64,000 nt of DNA from ATX-6F1 sp943369485 (GTDB lineage Bacteria > Cyanobacteriota > Cyanobacteriia > PCC-6307 > Cyanobiaceae): assembly GCA_943369485.1 (NCBI GenBank), contig CALRNH020000012.1, forward strand, positions 43,471-107,470. Reading direction: 5' to 3'. Each line of letters starts with the position of its first letter. The first letter of the stretch is position 1. Below the pieces are notes generated by a model that was not told the DNA's origin, ran no database searches, and saw only the letters and a list, made by a program, of their open reading frames with translations. The position numbers and the translations under genes were made by a program. Below are positions 9,565 to 18,250 of the stretch, one piece after another.

Positions 9565-10845
9565 TCACAGGCCCTCGGCCGGCGGAGGCTGGAGCCGAAA
9601 AAGCATGTTCCGGCCCATCAGGAGGTAGATGGGTTGGAGTGTGAGATGGGCTGCTGCCACAGCGATGGCCACCCCCAGGGATCCCCAGGTCGTTCCTGCA
9701 AGGATCGCCAAGGTCAGGGCAACGGTAAAGGCCAGGTTCCACAGGAGATCGACCTGGGGTAAGCCCACCGCACGGAAGAGCATGGATGAAGCATTGGCGA
9801 AGGGGCGTGAGAGGGCGGACAGGCAGATCAGCATCAGGATCGGAACAGCACCCTCCAGCACCCACTTCTGACCGAAGACGATCGGTACATAGAGCGGGGC
9901 CAGACTGCACTGCAACGCCACCACTGGCACGATCACCTTGGTGATGGTGAGCAGGTTCTTGCTGAACCGCTGCTTCAATTCGGTCGGTTGGTTACGGACG
10001 TCACAGAAGTCGGAGTAGATGGAAACGGACAGCGCATTGATCACACTCAGACTCAGACCCAATCCCGCGTTGAAGGCGAAGTAGTACACCCCCAGCGCTT
10101 TGACACCGATGAACCGACCGATCAGCAGATAGTCCACATTCTCTCGGAAGGTGTTAAGCATCTCAACACCGAGGATGCGACTGCCAAAACCCAGCACGGA
10201 TTTCCAGCGCTTGAGCGTTAACGTCATGACGGGCCGCCAGGGCTCGAAGCGCAACATCATGGCGACCCAGACAGGAGCCACCAACAGCTTGGGCAGCACA
10301 ATCGCCCACATGCCCATGCCCATCAGTGCGAAGATCCCCGTCAGCAGGTTGTCGGTGACCACGGCCGCAAGGTTGGTCATGCTGTAGAACTTCAGCCGGT
10401 TCTGTCGGCGCACCAGGGCCGTCTGGACCATGGAGAGTGGATAGATCAGATAGCTGAAACTCACCACAATGATCGGGAGAATCAGCGCGTTGTCGTTGTA
10501 AAAGCTGCCGATGACGAACGAACCAATGATCTGCACAAAAAAGAGGGTGAACCCGATCAGCCAGTTCAGGCTCCATGCCGTCTGACAGATCTCTTGTACA
10601 TCTTCCGCATCGGCCTGCACAATTTTGTCGCCGATGCCGTTGCGCGTGAAGACGCGGACAAGCTCGCCGGACGTCAACACGATGGCAGCCAGGCCATAGT
10701 CCCTGGGGCTCAGCAACCTGGCCAGGAGAACCGTGGCCAAGAGCCGCGAAACGCGAATCCCCACCTCACCCACGCCCATCCAGCCGATGTTGCGGATGAA
10801 TCGATCCTTTGGAACGAATCGGTTCAGATTGCTCAGCAGGCGCAT
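9565..10845 (-). CDS. Wzx-like polysaccharide flippase (MOP superfamily)
   Basis: The protein has about 12-14 hydrophobic segments along 426 residues and a typical family opening (IRNIGWMGVGEVGIRVSRLL, then LARLLSPRDYGLAAIVLT). I use the ATG at 10845, which places this opening near the N-terminus as in relatives; an upstream GTG at 10923 would add 26 Pro-rich residues. Members move lipid-linked oligosaccharide from the cytoplasmic to the periplasmic face of the inner membrane. Together with the Wzy-like polymerase and the priming transferase it defines a Wzx/Wzy-dependent pathway. About 225 bases without a gene separate it from the GT2 gene downstream. Confidence 0.88.
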   Translation of the reverse strand: MRLLSNLNRFVPKDRFIRNIGWMGVGEVGIRVSRLLATVLLARLLSPRDYGLAAIVLTSGELVRVFTRNGIGDKIVQADAEDVQEICQTAWSLNWLIGFTLFFVQIIGSFVIGSFYNDNALILPIIVVSFSYLIYPLSMVQTALVRRQNRLKFYSMTNLAAVVTDNLLTGIFALMGMGMWAIVLPKLLVAPVWVAMMLRFEPWRPVMTLTLKRWKSVLGFGSRILGVEMLNTFRENVDYLLIGRFIGVKALGVYYFAFNAGLGLSLSVINALSVSIYSDFCDVRNQPTELKQRFSKNLLTITKVIVPVVALQCSLAPLYVPIVFGQKWVLEGAVPILMLICLSALSRPFANASSMLFRAVGLPQVDLLWNLAFTVALTLAILAGTTWGSLGVAIAVAAAHLTLQPIYLLMGRNMLFRLQPPPAEGL

Positions 10846-11012
10846 CAAGGGTCTACCCCAGGCCGGAGGCTTGGGTGGCTCAGCAACTGGTGCAGGCTTG
10901 GTCTCTGCAGGCAGCAGACCCACCGCGGTCTAGACGCCATTGGCCAGCCGCTCGCCTCAAGATAGCTGATCATGGCATCAAGGATGCTCACCGATGGCAG
11001 ATTGGGTGTGAA

Positions 11013-12344
11013 TCACGATACGGGCTGTACTTCAGGCTGGGATGGGCCTTTCGTCTCCTGCAGGGCCATTCCCATGACAAGCATTCCAGGCCAGAAAAGG
11101 TACACGAGAATCTCCAGATTTTCACCAAATGTATACATAAATAGTATAATGATGATTCCCAGACCGGCCGAGCCAAGTTGATAACGGGAACTGGCAGCGC
11201 GGCGCAATAGATCAAGTCCCGTAGCCAACATCGGAACAGCCAGAGCGAAAAAGCCGACAATGCCCTTCACAAAAAGAACTCCAGCCCAGGTGTGATGGGA
11301 GCCAATGGCCATGTACTCAACGAGATGCGGACCAGCCTCTACAACACCATGCCCCCAGATCGGAGCCTCTGTCTCCCAGCGATGGAATGCGATTCGCCTT
11401 AACGCAAAGCGAACACGAGTCGAACCAGCCCTTGCCCCTTTAAAGCCTTCCCAGTAGTTACTGATTGCAGTAAGAATGGATGTAGCAAAGATGCCGCCAA
11501 GATAGGATAGAAAACCAAGAGTAATCAGCATGGACGGTTGGCGGAGCCTGGAAACCACCGCCGTAACGGTCGGAATCAGGATGATGGCAAGCTGTGCAAG
11601 ACGCGACTTGCAGACGAAGCACATAACGATGGAGCCAAGGATGCCAAGAACTTTCCATCTGCGATCTTTTTCCAAAAGACATATCATGAAATTAATATTG
11701 CCAACGAATCCAAGGGCTGGTCCCCACGGAGTGAAGAGTCGCCAGCGAAGATCACCTGTACTACCGTCAATCTCGTAAAGCGGAACATCAAAAAACTCAT
11801 TTCCAGGCCCACCTACAGCTCTCAATGGAGAGACATAGAGCACTTCCGGGAGACCCAAATAGGGCGTTAGCAGCAGAAATGGCATGATCAGGAGCGTATG
11901 AAACCCCACGATGCATATGGCACGTGTAGGGATGCTGCTACGAATCGGCAGGGCTCCTGCCAAGGGGTAAAGGGCCAAGGCGGCCCAGCCTTTGGCCCAC
12001 CCAATCGTGGACTTGATGATAGCTCCAGTTCCTAGATTAAAATTTACATGTCCGGCAATCAAGGCAACTTGCATGATTAACATGCCGACAATCCAAAGCC
12101 AAATCACGGGAGAAATTGAAATTTTTTCGTTCTCCTCTGGATGATCAATTCGGGCCAGTATCTTGATCAACAGGCAACAGAGGAGTAGCCAGCACAGAAT
12201 AGATCCCACAACATATAGGCCACCGAATATCCAGATAGGATAGGTGCAGATAATTGACCACCAAACCAAACGCTCTGGCCAATTTCTCGGACCAAGACCA
12301 TCCTCTGAGTGGAATAACCTCGAATAAAGCGTTTTAAGTCCCAA
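11013..12344 (-). CDS. Wzy-like O-antigen/exopolysaccharide polymerase
   Basis: The TTG start at 12344 is supported by AGGAGA five bases upstream. The 443-residue product is almost wholly hydrophobic, with about ten membrane segments and one large soluble loop near residues 160-200. The region GHGVVEAGPHLVEYMAIGSHHTW is typical of the periplasmic loop of O-antigen ligase/polymerase proteins, where Arg and His are functional. It is predicted to join repeat units in the periplasm. Composition is AT-richer than core genes, as usual for wzy. Thirteen bases separate it from the co-polymerase gene upstream. Confidence 0.82.
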   Translation of the reverse strand: MGLKTLYSRLFHSEDGLGPRNWPERLVWWSIICTYPIWIFGGLYVVGSILCWLLLCCLLIKILARIDHPEENEKISISPVIWLWIVGMLIMQVALIAGHVNFNLGTGAIIKSTIGWAKGWAALALYPLAGALPIRSSIPTRAICIVGFHTLLIMPFLLLTPYLGLPEVLYVSPLRAVGGPGNEFFDVPLYEIDGSTGDLRWRLFTPWGPALGFVGNINFMICLLEKDRRWKVLGILGSIVMCFVCKSRLAQLAIILIPTVTAVVSRLRQPSMLITLGFLSYLGGIFATSILTAISNYWEGFKGARAGSTRVRFALRRIAFHRWETEAPIWGHGVVEAGPHLVEYMAIGSHHTWAGVLFVKGIVGFFALAVPMLATGLDLLRRAASSRYQLGSAGLGIIIILFMYTFGENLEILVYLFWPGMLVMGMALQETKGPSQPEVQPVS

Positions 12345-12357
12345 TGAAGTCTCCTGG

Positions 12358-13869
12358 CTAAGTAGAAATCCAGTTTGCGATCCGTTTAATCCAGGGCTTG
12401 CGGATCCACAGAATCCAAAGACCTGTAGTTGTCAGAATAGAACCCAATGCTGATCCAACAAGAACCAACGCTCGCTTTGGTGAGGTAGCTTTCTCGGGAA
12501 GACTTGGCTCAACAGCAATCTGGATCAGCGGAAAGGCTGCAAATATGTTGGCTTGACCAAGGTCTAGTTTAGCCAATGTAGAAGCAAAGACTGCTTCTGC
12601 AATCTGTTCATTCCGTTTAAGACTTTCCAAAGAAGACTGCCGCTGGGTCATCCACTTGAGTCGCCTCTCCAAGGACATTATCTGCTCATCAAGTTTGCGG
12701 ACCTGTGATGCAGCACCAGTGGCTTCTGATTGGTAGTTCACTAGAGTCTGAAATAGAGAATCACGCCCGGAACCTGTTCCAGATAAGGCCAGCTGAGTGA
12801 GCGTTTGGTCAGACATAGGGCGGCCAAGCACAACCTTAACACGCTGATTCATCGCCTGTTTTGCAGCATCTTGCCGCTTGATCTCTTTTAGAATTCGAGG
12901 ATTATTAAGGCCGAATTTGGCTAGTTGTACCTTCAATATAGAGGTGGCCTCGCTGTAGTCCTTTAAATTCTGCTGGAATATGAGATCAACCTGTAACTTG
13001 AATGCATCTGCGGCCTCGGAAGGAGACAAATCCAGGCTACGGCTCAGTTTCTCCAATCGACTTTCAGCCTGCGACTGCTGGGCTGCAAGTTCTGCCCTTT
13101 GCTTACGTAATTGTTCAATATTAGCTGATAGTGTTTCTACTTGTTGAATTGAGGTGAGGCCAGACGTACGCTTGAATTCAGAAACTTGCTTCTGAGCAGC
13201 TTCAAGCTTATCCTGCGTTTCCAGCAGAATCTTCTTTGCAGGCACTTGCCGTTGCGCTATCTCGCTGACTCGCAACTCGTTAAGACGCTCTACCATTGCA
13301 TCATGCAAAGCATAGGCACGCGTTCTTGCCTCTACAGGAGACGGACCTGTGGCATCAATTTGCATAAGGGTTGTGTTATCAATATTCTTAATGCGGGGTT
13401 CAGCGAGATCTGACCTGGGAATTTTGGCAATCTTGGCAGCTCTAGCCAGGACTTGCTCGCTAACGAAGATGTATTCATAGTTAGCGCGAGGATCAAATGT
13501 CGCCAAGCCAAGGGATTCGTTTGATGCCGAGGCTTGACCAATTTCAGGCAAGCTCAAATTCACAGCATTAGCGCTTCCGGGCAGAATTAATGCCCAAGAA
13601 CTGGTATAAACAGGCTTTGCAAGAAAAAGATAAAGAATACTGGAGCCCCATATCAGACCATTCGTGCAAGTGCTTACGAATAGATAACGACTCCAACGAA
13701 GCTTGTCGGTCCGACTCAGTGATTTCCACCAGCCCTTTGGATTGGGAACCTTGAATCCTGGTATATTCTTGCTCTGCTCAGCAAAGAGCCGCGCTGCCTT
13801 GCGCAAAGGATCTTGCACGGCCAGCAGATGACGCCTGAGTCGACTAGATGTAAGAGATGAGTCCTTCAC
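12358..13869 (-). CDS. polysaccharide co-polymerase / chain-length protein (Wzz/GumC-like, no kinase)
   Basis: The GTG start at 13869 gives 503 residues. There is one membrane segment near residues 62-84 and another near the C-terminus (about 468-488). Between them is a long periplasmic region rich in coiled coil (about 195-290 and 370-430; VETLSANIEQLRKQRAELAA). This is the layout of PCP proteins that control chain length and bridge to the outer-membrane channel. There is no Walker A motif or Tyr-rich tail after the last membrane segment, so it is not a BY-kinase such as Wzc. That leaves room for another control layer, possibly the STAS/RsbW pair at the other end of this gene series. Confidence 0.85.
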   Translation of the reverse strand: MKDSSLTSSRLRRHLLAVQDPLRKAARLFAEQSKNIPGFKVPNPKGWWKSLSRTDKLRWSRYLFVSTCTNGLIWGSSILYLFLAKPVYTSSWALILPGSANAVNLSLPEIGQASASNESLGLATFDPRANYEYIFVSEQVLARAAKIAKIPRSDLAEPRIKNIDNTTLMQIDATGPSPVEARTRAYALHDAMVERLNELRVSEIAQRQVPAKKILLETQDKLEAAQKQVSEFKRTSGLTSIQQVETLSANIEQLRKQRAELAAQQSQAESRLEKLSRSLDLSPSEAADAFKLQVDLIFQQNLKDYSEATSILKVQLAKFGLNNPRILKEIKRQDAAKQAMNQRVKVVLGRPMSDQTLTQLALSGTGSGRDSLFQTLVNYQSEATGAASQVRKLDEQIMSLERRLKWMTQRQSSLESLKRNEQIAEAVFASTLAKLDLGQANIFAAFPLIQIAVEPSLPEKATSPKRALVLVGSALGSILTTTGLWILWIRKPWIKRIANWIST

Positions 13870-13875
13870 TACGAT

Positions 13876-14919
13876 CTACGGGATGGCGCGATCATAAATC
13901 AACAAAGCTGGAGTCAGGAATTGATTAATGATGCTAAGAACAGCCTGGAAATTGGTCACCCTTGAGTCATAACAAGCAACTCCGTCATCTGCCATTAGAT
14001 AAGGGTTGTTGGAGCTGTCTGTAGACGCGCGAAGCAGATCTTCTACTCCCCTCTCGTAGGCAGTCGTCTTGCCGGAGGCCCTATCTGTTCTCACCAAGAT
14101 GGCTCGACGTCGCGCATTGGTGACCATGGTTCCACCAGCACAGTTGGCCGAGATGACCGCATGGGACAAACGAGAGCCATAAGCAAAATTCTTAGCCTGA
14201 GCGCCAATACCAGCAACAGAATTTCCAGCCGCCGGAACAGTAAGATTAGAAATGTTGATCTCAATTTCAGTCGGGGTAATACTAGATGGGCGAACGATAA
14301 GTGGATTGACGGTACCTGTGTCGGGAACAACGACTTGATCCCCGGCAATCAGTGGGATGTCATTAAAGGGCTCCCCCGTAAAAGCACCAGATAAGTCGAT
14401 CACTTGCTTTCGTGATCCTCTCTTTAATTGCACCGCGGTGACATCAGCCGTGGGGGTAATTCCTCCTGCACGACGCAAAGCCGTGGTGAGCATACGATTG
14501 AGTGGCGCTTGTCCCGAAAGTTGAACAGGAGTCTGGGTCTTCTCTGCATCACTCATCTCGTTGATCAAAACTCGGCCAGGCTGAAAAGCGGATCCAATGA
14601 CAAACACTGGGATTGGTGCCCACTGGACAACGCTCAGACTGACCCTTAGGAAAGATGGTTGAAAAATGCCCTGTTGTACGAGGGCTTGATAGACACGCTT
14701 CTGAAGCTGTTCCGGCTCTAGGCCTACAGCTAAGATTCCCTTGATGAAGGGAAGTTCAAGCTCTCCATTCAGATTAACTTCAAAGATTCCACTAAATTCT
14801 TCCCCTTCCGGGATTGTCACCTTGACCCGATCCCCAGGTGAGATCGGTAAAGCTTGAGCCGCTCCAGCTGTGCTGAGAAAGCAAGCTACTCCAAGAAGCC
14901 AAATCAGGAACTTCGACAT
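13876..14919 (-). CDS. outer-membrane polysaccharide export protein (Wza/GumB-like, OPX family)
   Basis: The open frame extends to 15135, but the ATG at 14919 gives a good signal peptide (MSKFLIWLLGVACFLSTAG, cleaved after AQA), so I use it. In-frame GTG (14940) and ATG (14979) codons are alternatives. The mature protein begins with the poly_export domain (LPISPGDRVKVTIPEGEEFS) followed by an SLBB-like segment (PIPVFVIGSAFQPGRV) and a second repeat with GDQVVVPDTG. OPX proteins form the outer-membrane channel working with the co-polymerase encoded six bases downstream. The C-terminal third, with two Cys residues, is not recognised. A broken fragment of a related gene lies at 17850-18008. Confidence 0.87.
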   Translation of the reverse strand: MSKFLIWLLGVACFLSTAGAAQALPISPGDRVKVTIPEGEEFSGIFEVNLNGELELPFIKGILAVGLEPEQLQKRVYQALVQQGIFQPSFLRVSLSVVQWAPIPVFVIGSAFQPGRVLINEMSDAEKTQTPVQLSGQAPLNRMLTTALRRAGGITPTADVTAVQLKRGSRKQVIDLSGAFTGEPFNDIPLIAGDQVVVPDTGTVNPLIVRPSSITPTEIEINISNLTVPAAGNSVAGIGAQAKNFAYGSRLSHAVISANCAGGTMVTNARRRAILVRTDRASGKTTAYERGVEDLLRASTDSSNNPYLMADDGVACYDSRVTNFQAVLSIINQFLTPALLIYDRAIP

Positions 14920-15300
14920 GGGTGTCGATATTGGAGACACTCCTTGATTGGCATAACCAAACAACTTTAGCGTATCCATAGTCGATGAGCTATGGGCATG
15001 ATCACTGCATGAGAATGCCGAATGACCACTCAATCGCCTCATGACTCCCATCCCCAGGAGGCAGGGCCTCCTTGAAGTCTGTCCGGGTAGCCCCTGGCGA
15101 GGCTGGTCAGGATTGGATTTGATCGTCAGGCTCACGTTTACCTATCTTCGATTCCAGCCTTGGAGCTGTCGATCAGTGGGCACCGACTGACTTGATCAGT
15201 TTGCTCAAGCCTATCCCGGAAGTTCAATGCGCCCGCGGGGTGCGTATCAGCAGCGCTTCGTGCTGCAGCTGTCGAGGCAGGCATCCTGAGTGGCAGCCCA
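14920..15300. other. intergenic stretch upstream of the export gene
   Basis: This stretch contains the in-frame upstream extension of the OPX gene (to 15135) and the 5' flank of the transposase remnant. The promoter for the long minus-strand polysaccharide series should lie here. I could not pick out a convincing -35/-10 pair. Confidence 0.4.
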
Positions 15301-15931
15301 TGCTGCCGTGATCTGGTGGCTTTCACCAAGGAGCACCAAGAGGCGCTGAATCAAGTGCTGATGCTGGGTCGGGAGTTCAAGCGCTGGCCGTCTGCGTTGA
15401 CCTTCCTGCACCTGTTCAATGGAGCCCACATTCAGGAGTTCCAGATCGTGCTCCACGCCTGGATGATCAGCCAGATCCCATGCGGGGCCGAGGGTCTGGA
15501 TACGTAGGTGTGCGGCGGCAAGGAACTGCGGCGCCTTGCTGCCGAGCCGAGGATGGCAACCATAAGTTCTTCGTCCAGGTCACCGTCTACGCCCTGGCGC
15601 GGCGTCGCCCTGGCCCAGCAGGCTTTGTCAAGCTGCACGGGCATGACCCCACCTGGGATCTGCGGGCCAGGGAGGCACCTGATCTCATCCAAAGCAACTG
15701 GCCAGGCAGCCCTGGTTCGGGAAGCCGATCACCGACAACCAAGCTCCATGGGGATCCCTACCACTACCGGGGCAATGGAACTGGTGCGATGGCCACACTC
15801 AGGACGACATCTCTCAGCCCGTTGCGGCTGGCTGGCTGTCAGTCAATCAGGGTCGGCAGGCAGGCGGGGTGTACGCCATCACAGCGCTGCTGGCGATAGC
15901 GCGGCGCCAACAACATCGGAACGAATGCTGA
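15301..15931 (+). pseudogene. ISAs1-family transposase remnant (stop codon, frameshifts, internal deletion)
   Basis: Fragments of an ISAs1-type DDE transposase appear in order but in different frames. Frame A gives DLVAFTKEHQEAL, then the block ending LHAWMISQIPCGAEGLDT, then a TAG at 15505-15507, then VCGGKELRR, matching the usual VCDGKTLRG. A second frame gives KFFVQVTVYALA, and frame A resumes with GVALAQQ. The middle of the enzyme is missing. The remnant then continues with HDPTWDLRAREAPDLIQSNW and YHYRGNGTGAMATLRT, which are late-domain motifs, and closes in a third frame with VYAITALLAIARRQ and a TGA at 15929. The family identification is from memory of the motifs. The element is dead; no terminal inverted repeats were identified. 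Confidence 0.75.
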
Positions 15932-16525
15932 AACGTTGAATCAACGCTTGTCTTCCCCCCCCCTTCGAGGTGCCTTTGGCGACGAACAACGTGGATCGCT
16001 CCAGATCGGCTTCAGCCTCCAGGTCCTCTAGGAAGAACATCCGGTGGTTTTCCGGCAGCCAATCCACCGGTGAGGGCGTCCGCCTATGGACCTGCTCCAG
16101 GCTCGGAAGCCCTCAATCATGCCCCCATTGCCCCAGCCTGATTCCTTTCAGTCACAGTGATCCGGGCGGATTGAGGAGTGTCTTGCCATTGACAGGGCAT
16201 GGATCCAGGCACGAGAAACTCCAGGGACATCCACGTGATGATCTGACGAGCGGACGAACGTTTCCACTTCCTGAGGTCTGCATGGCAGCCTTGCTGTAAC
16301 GCCGGCAAGGTCATCTCCCTGGCCCCCGCGTGGATCAGAGGCAGAGGCTCCAATCCTTCAAAAGCATTCGAAAACAACATATCGTCCCCGGGAACCGACA
16401 ACCCCTGAGGTACAGACTTTGGGAATCCCAGGAGTCATGACAGATTTTGCGGCCAATCGGTCAACCTGACGGCTCTGGACCAAAGCGCTGAGCTAAATTC
16501 AATCAGCAAGGACCCTAGAGGCACA
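15932..16525. other. non-coding or degenerate stretch
   Basis: No gene of good quality is visible. Short open frames on both strands (for example 15970-16299 plus, 16117-16401 minus) have no recognisable motif. A run of nine C bases lies at about 15955-15963. The stretch may be residue of earlier insertions next to the decayed transposase. The promoter of the GT8 gene should be in the last 100 bases. Confidence 0.4.
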
Positions 16526-17416
16526 ATGGTTAATACTGTGATTGTGGCAACTGCAAACTATCTTTGGGGGGCAGCGGTCACCGTTCGCTCCGCCTTGGAA
16601 GCCTGTAGCACAACCCTTAATGTTTTTGTCATTAGCGTCGATTTGTCTCAAGCAGACAAGAGGCAACTCTCCAATTCCTGGCAAACGCCCAATCTCGGTA
16701 CAATAAAGTTTATTGATTTTGATCTTGAGAAAGTTAATAAGCTTCGAAGCACTCTACTCGTCAAAAGCAAGTCTCCTTATGCCCGCTTTTTCATACCCGA
16801 ATATTTACCCGAGGTATCGCGCTGCATATACTTGGACACAGATTTAATTGTCTGTTCTGATCTGAACAATCTGCAAACCCTTGATCTGCAAGGTAAATCC
16901 AGCGCTTGTGCTGTTGACGGTGGCATAGCCACACCAGAGCAGCAGCTACGCCTCCGCACCAAGCTAAAACTACAAAATCCTCTTCAGTACTTTAACTCAG
17001 GAGTGATTTTAATGGATTTGGATGCTTGGCGAGATCGTGAAATCCAGTCCAAAGCTCTTAGCATTGCAAATGAGAACTATGATCTGCTTGACCAAATGGA
17101 TCAGGATGCTCTGAATATCGTCTTGGCAGGCGATTGGTTGAGCCTTGATCCGAAATGGAATACTTCTAAAGGCAATGCCGCTGCTGACTTCTCAGATGGC
17201 ATCATCCACTTTTTAGGCAAAGTCAAACCATGGCATGCTGATTATGCCGCTAATTTTCAAGATCGTTGGTTTGCACTGCTCGATCGAACTGCATTTGTCG
17301 GCCAGCGTCCTGTAAAACTATTGGGAATAGCTGCCGCCTACAAAAAAATTGTCCGTTCTATCCCTACCTTAGAGATGATGAAGGGAAAACTGCGGCGCCT
17401 CATGCGATCAGCTTGA
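16526..17416 (+). CDS. family 8 glycosyltransferase
   Basis: The ATG at 16526 gives 296 residues. GT8 features are TVIVATANYLWGAAVTVRS at the start, the metal-binding DTD (104-106) in IYLDTDLIV, YFNSGVILMDLDAWR, DQMDQDALN and HFLGKVKPWH. GT8 enzymes are retaining transferases that use UDP-galactose or UDP-glucose. The gene stands alone on the plus strand, opposite to the main polysaccharide series, and is clearly AT-richer than flanking core genes. This suggests arrival by horizontal transfer. It probably adds a branch sugar to the repeat unit. Confidence 0.87.
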   Translation: MVNTVIVATANYLWGAAVTVRSALEACSTTLNVFVISVDLSQADKRQLSNSWQTPNLGTIKFIDFDLEKVNKLRSTLLVKSKSPYARFFIPEYLPEVSRCIYLDTDLIVCSDLNNLQTLDLQGKSSACAVDGGIATPEQQLRLRTKLKLQNPLQYFNSGVILMDLDAWRDREIQSKALSIANENYDLLDQMDQDALNIVLAGDWLSLDPKWNTSKGNAAADFSDGIIHFLGKVKPWHADYAANFQDRWFALLDRTAFVGQRPVKLLGIAAAYKKIVRSIPTLEMMKGKLRRLMRSA

Positions 17417-17849
17417 CTTGATCTCGCAGGCCCTATCTGATATCTACCTTTGGACTTCAGTTCCAAAGAGCTAACTCTTGCTTCATTGGGGACTCACCAA
17501 AACGCTGCGCACCAGAGCCACATGAACAAGTTGAAGAATCGCCTACTTACCTCTGAGCGATACTCAGGCTTGAGTTTAATCTATGTTCTGGACTTAGTTT
17601 TCGGATCATCTGAGAGCTTCAATGCCGATCAATGGGCGTGACAAGAAGGCACAAGGAACAGAAGGCCGTTCCAACAGCATCTCGAAGTTCATCACTAGCA
17701 TAGCCAATGCAATGGCTGCTTCTTGGCTAGTAGGTAGCTTCTCATGAAACAGGCCCTAGCCAAAGCGCCGCTTCCTCAGTTCGACTGGGCCTTGACAGCA
17801 TATCTTTGACGCTCATGATCATTATATCGTCTCATCTCTTCTTCGAAAA
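17417..17849. other. intergenic stretch, no supported gene
   Basis: A 63-codon open frame at 17450-17641 starts with TTG, has no recognisable motif and no good ribosome site, so I do not call it a gene. Composition is AT-richer than the core. The stretch leads into a broken OPX-gene fragment. Confidence 0.4.
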
Positions 17850-18008
17850 GGTACTGAATTCCTGTCCTTCCGGGAAGGTCACTTTGACCTGATCCCCGGG
17901 TGATCGTGGCAGTACCGTTGAGCCGCCGGCAGGTCAGAGCAATAGGGCCAGTGACACCAGAGCATCCAGGAATGTCGACAGCCGCGTCGTTCCGTAAATC
18001 TTCACCAT
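17850..18008 (-). pseudogene. 5' fragment of a second Wza-like export gene
   Basis: Read on the minus strand from the ATG at 18008, the frame gives a hydrophobic leader (STFLDALVSLALLL), a TGA at 17936-17934, and then in the same frame LPRSPGDQVKVTFPEGQEFS. This is nearly the same as LPISPGDRVKVTIPEGEEFS in the intact OPX protein at 13876-14919, at the same distance from a leader sequence. Similarity stops abruptly near 17853. The leader sequences differ, so this is a relic of a diverged paralogue, or of a replaced locus, rather than a fresh copy. It cannot encode a functional protein. Confidence 0.72.
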
Positions 18009-18250
18009 GAGCATGTAGCTTTGTTAACCTAGGGCAACATGCCTGGGGCGTCTGGCTTGGATGAGCCTGGCCAGTCTGGAAGTCCTTTATTCTGCTGCAA
18101 CTCTGACCAGGTACTGGCCACTCCCCTGATGCTGGGGTTTGCTGAAGGTTCGTCGAGCCGCGAGCCCTGCCACCACCACTCCGGTAAGGCCCTTGCAACA
18201 AGTCGTCTGATCAGGTTTTCCAAAGTCTTGCCCCCTTCCTGACGGTCACC

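Noticed and set aside
17450..17641. Small plus-strand open frame of 63 codons after the GT8 gene
   Set aside because: TTG start, no ribosome site, no recognisable motif, and located in a stretch with gene relics.
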